Part shown: piece after piece, positions 4,785 through 5,166 of the stretch
Layout of the letters: each line of letters starts with the position of its first letter
How positions within the stretch are numbered: the stretch's first letter is position 1
Source: an uncultured Thermomicrobiales bacterium
GTDB taxonomy: Bacteria > Chloroflexota > Chloroflexia > Thermomicrobiales > UBA6265
DNA: 5,166 nt
Assembly: GCA_902806365.1 (NCBI GenBank)
Contig: CADCWJ010000738.1
Span: 1 to 5,166, forward strand
Reading direction: 5' to 3'
Notes under the pieces: model-generated
What the model saw: only the letters and a program-made list of their open reading frames with translations
Told to the model about the DNA's origin: nothing
Databases searched by the model: none
Program-made: the position numbers and the translations under genes

Positions 4785-5166
4785 CGGTGGCTGCCCTCGT
4801 CCGGTGAACGCACCGGGTCGGCCATCGTGTGGAATAGCGCGGTGAAGATGTAGGGGTGGGCGGCCGGGTCATTTGGCTCGGCGTCGGCGCTTCGCATCTC
4901 GTCCCCCACCGCCTCGAGCAGTCTCTTGATCCGGGCGACCCGCTCGTCGGATAATCGGGCCTCCGCATGGCTCAGGCTGGTGACGGTGGGTGGCTGCCGG
5001 AACCGGATGAGGGCGCGCACGTATTCCTGGCGAGCGGCTTCGAGCGTAGCGGTCGTCAGCGTGTCGTCCATCATTGCCTGGTCCCCGATCGGGAGATCGA
5101 GCGTGAGATTCCGGGCGGTTGCCTGATAGTACTTCTCGACGACGCCGCCCCGGGGTCGCTCCTCGA
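4781..5166 (-). CDS. C-terminal part of a probable ArsR-type winged-helix transcriptional regulator (5' end outside window)
   Basis: 127 codons plus TAG are visible and the frame stays open to the right edge. The first visible residues, EERPRGGVVEKYYQATARNL, match the segment just after the wing in ArsR/HTH_20-type regulators (the R-x-R-G-x-V-E-K-Y-Y pattern), followed by a helical C-terminal domain with LSDERVARIKRLLEAVGDEM (visible residues about 72-91). The DNA-binding helix-turn-helix itself would lie outside the window, so the family call rests on the wing-adjacent motif and is inference. The tandem ATGs at 5074 and 5071 are not chosen as the start because family-like sequence continues upstream of them. 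The gene converges on the MMPL transporter. Its TAG stop is formed by the terminal GTAGGGG of the repeat element, so its last residues may have been altered by that insertion. Confidence 0.65.
   Translation of the reverse strand, partial: EERPRGGVVEKYYQATARNLTLDLPIGDQAMMDDTLTTATLEAARQEYVRALIRFRQPPTVTSLSHAEARLSDERVARIKRLLEAVGDEMRSADAEPNDPAAHPYIFTALFHTMADPVRSPDEGSHR

Noticed and set aside
4567..4845. 92-codon plus-strand frame after the terminator
   Set aside because: It reads through the repeat element and into the antisense of the regulator gene; the peptide has the look of translated repeat sequence, not of a protein.
4120..4968. 282-codon open frame on the minus strand
   Set aside because: It runs through the MMPL gene end, the terminator, the repeat element and the regulator in a different frame from the convincing regulator frame, so it is chance.

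Overview
The window is GC-rich chromosomal DNA with ordinary bacterial housekeeping and transport genes. The base composition, the style of the NrdA and MMPL proteins, and a GTAGGGG...CCCCTAC hairpin repeat of a kind I associate with Chloroflexota (and some cyanobacteria) make a Chloroflexota organism, perhaps near Thermomicrobia, the best guess. This is inference from style only; there is no rRNA or other phylogenetic marker here.

Layout: (i) 1-1475, minus strand: the first 491 residues of a class I ribonucleotide reductase large subunit (NrdA), running off the left edge. (ii) 1476-2143: a 668-base divergent intergenic region. It holds a strong sigma70-type promoter firing left into nrdA (TTGACT-N17-TATGAT) with a leader of about 284 nt, which contains an 80-codon ORF with a good ribosome binding site. 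It also holds a promoter firing right (TTGACA-N17-TACTGT) whose spacer carries a 20-bp inverted repeat and which is bracketed by two near-identical 16-bp repeats. The rightward leader is about 180 nt, with small hairpins and an 11-codon upstream ORF whose stop overlaps the next start codon. (iii) 2144-4486, plus strand: a complete 780-residue MMPL/RND-superfamily membrane transporter. (iv) 4487-4780: a near-ideal 17-bp-arm terminator palindrome, another inverted repeat, and most of a 140-bp element with terminal inverted repeats and a hairpin at each end. (v) 4781-5166, minus strand: the C-terminal 127 residues of what looks like an ArsR-type winged-helix regulator, entering from the right edge and convergent with the transporter. 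Its stop codon lies inside the right terminal repeat of the element.

The genes do not form one obvious pathway. NrdA makes deoxynucleotides and is transcribed away from the other two. The MMPL transporter looks like a single-gene, tightly operator-controlled unit. The nearby regulator is a candidate for its control, but only by proximity. I see no CRISPR array, tRNA, rRNA, transposase or phage gene, and no convincing evidence of an entirely new multi-gene system. The items most worth a second look are the operator architecture before the transporter, the nrdA leader ORF, and the repeat element that forms the 3' end of the regulator gene.
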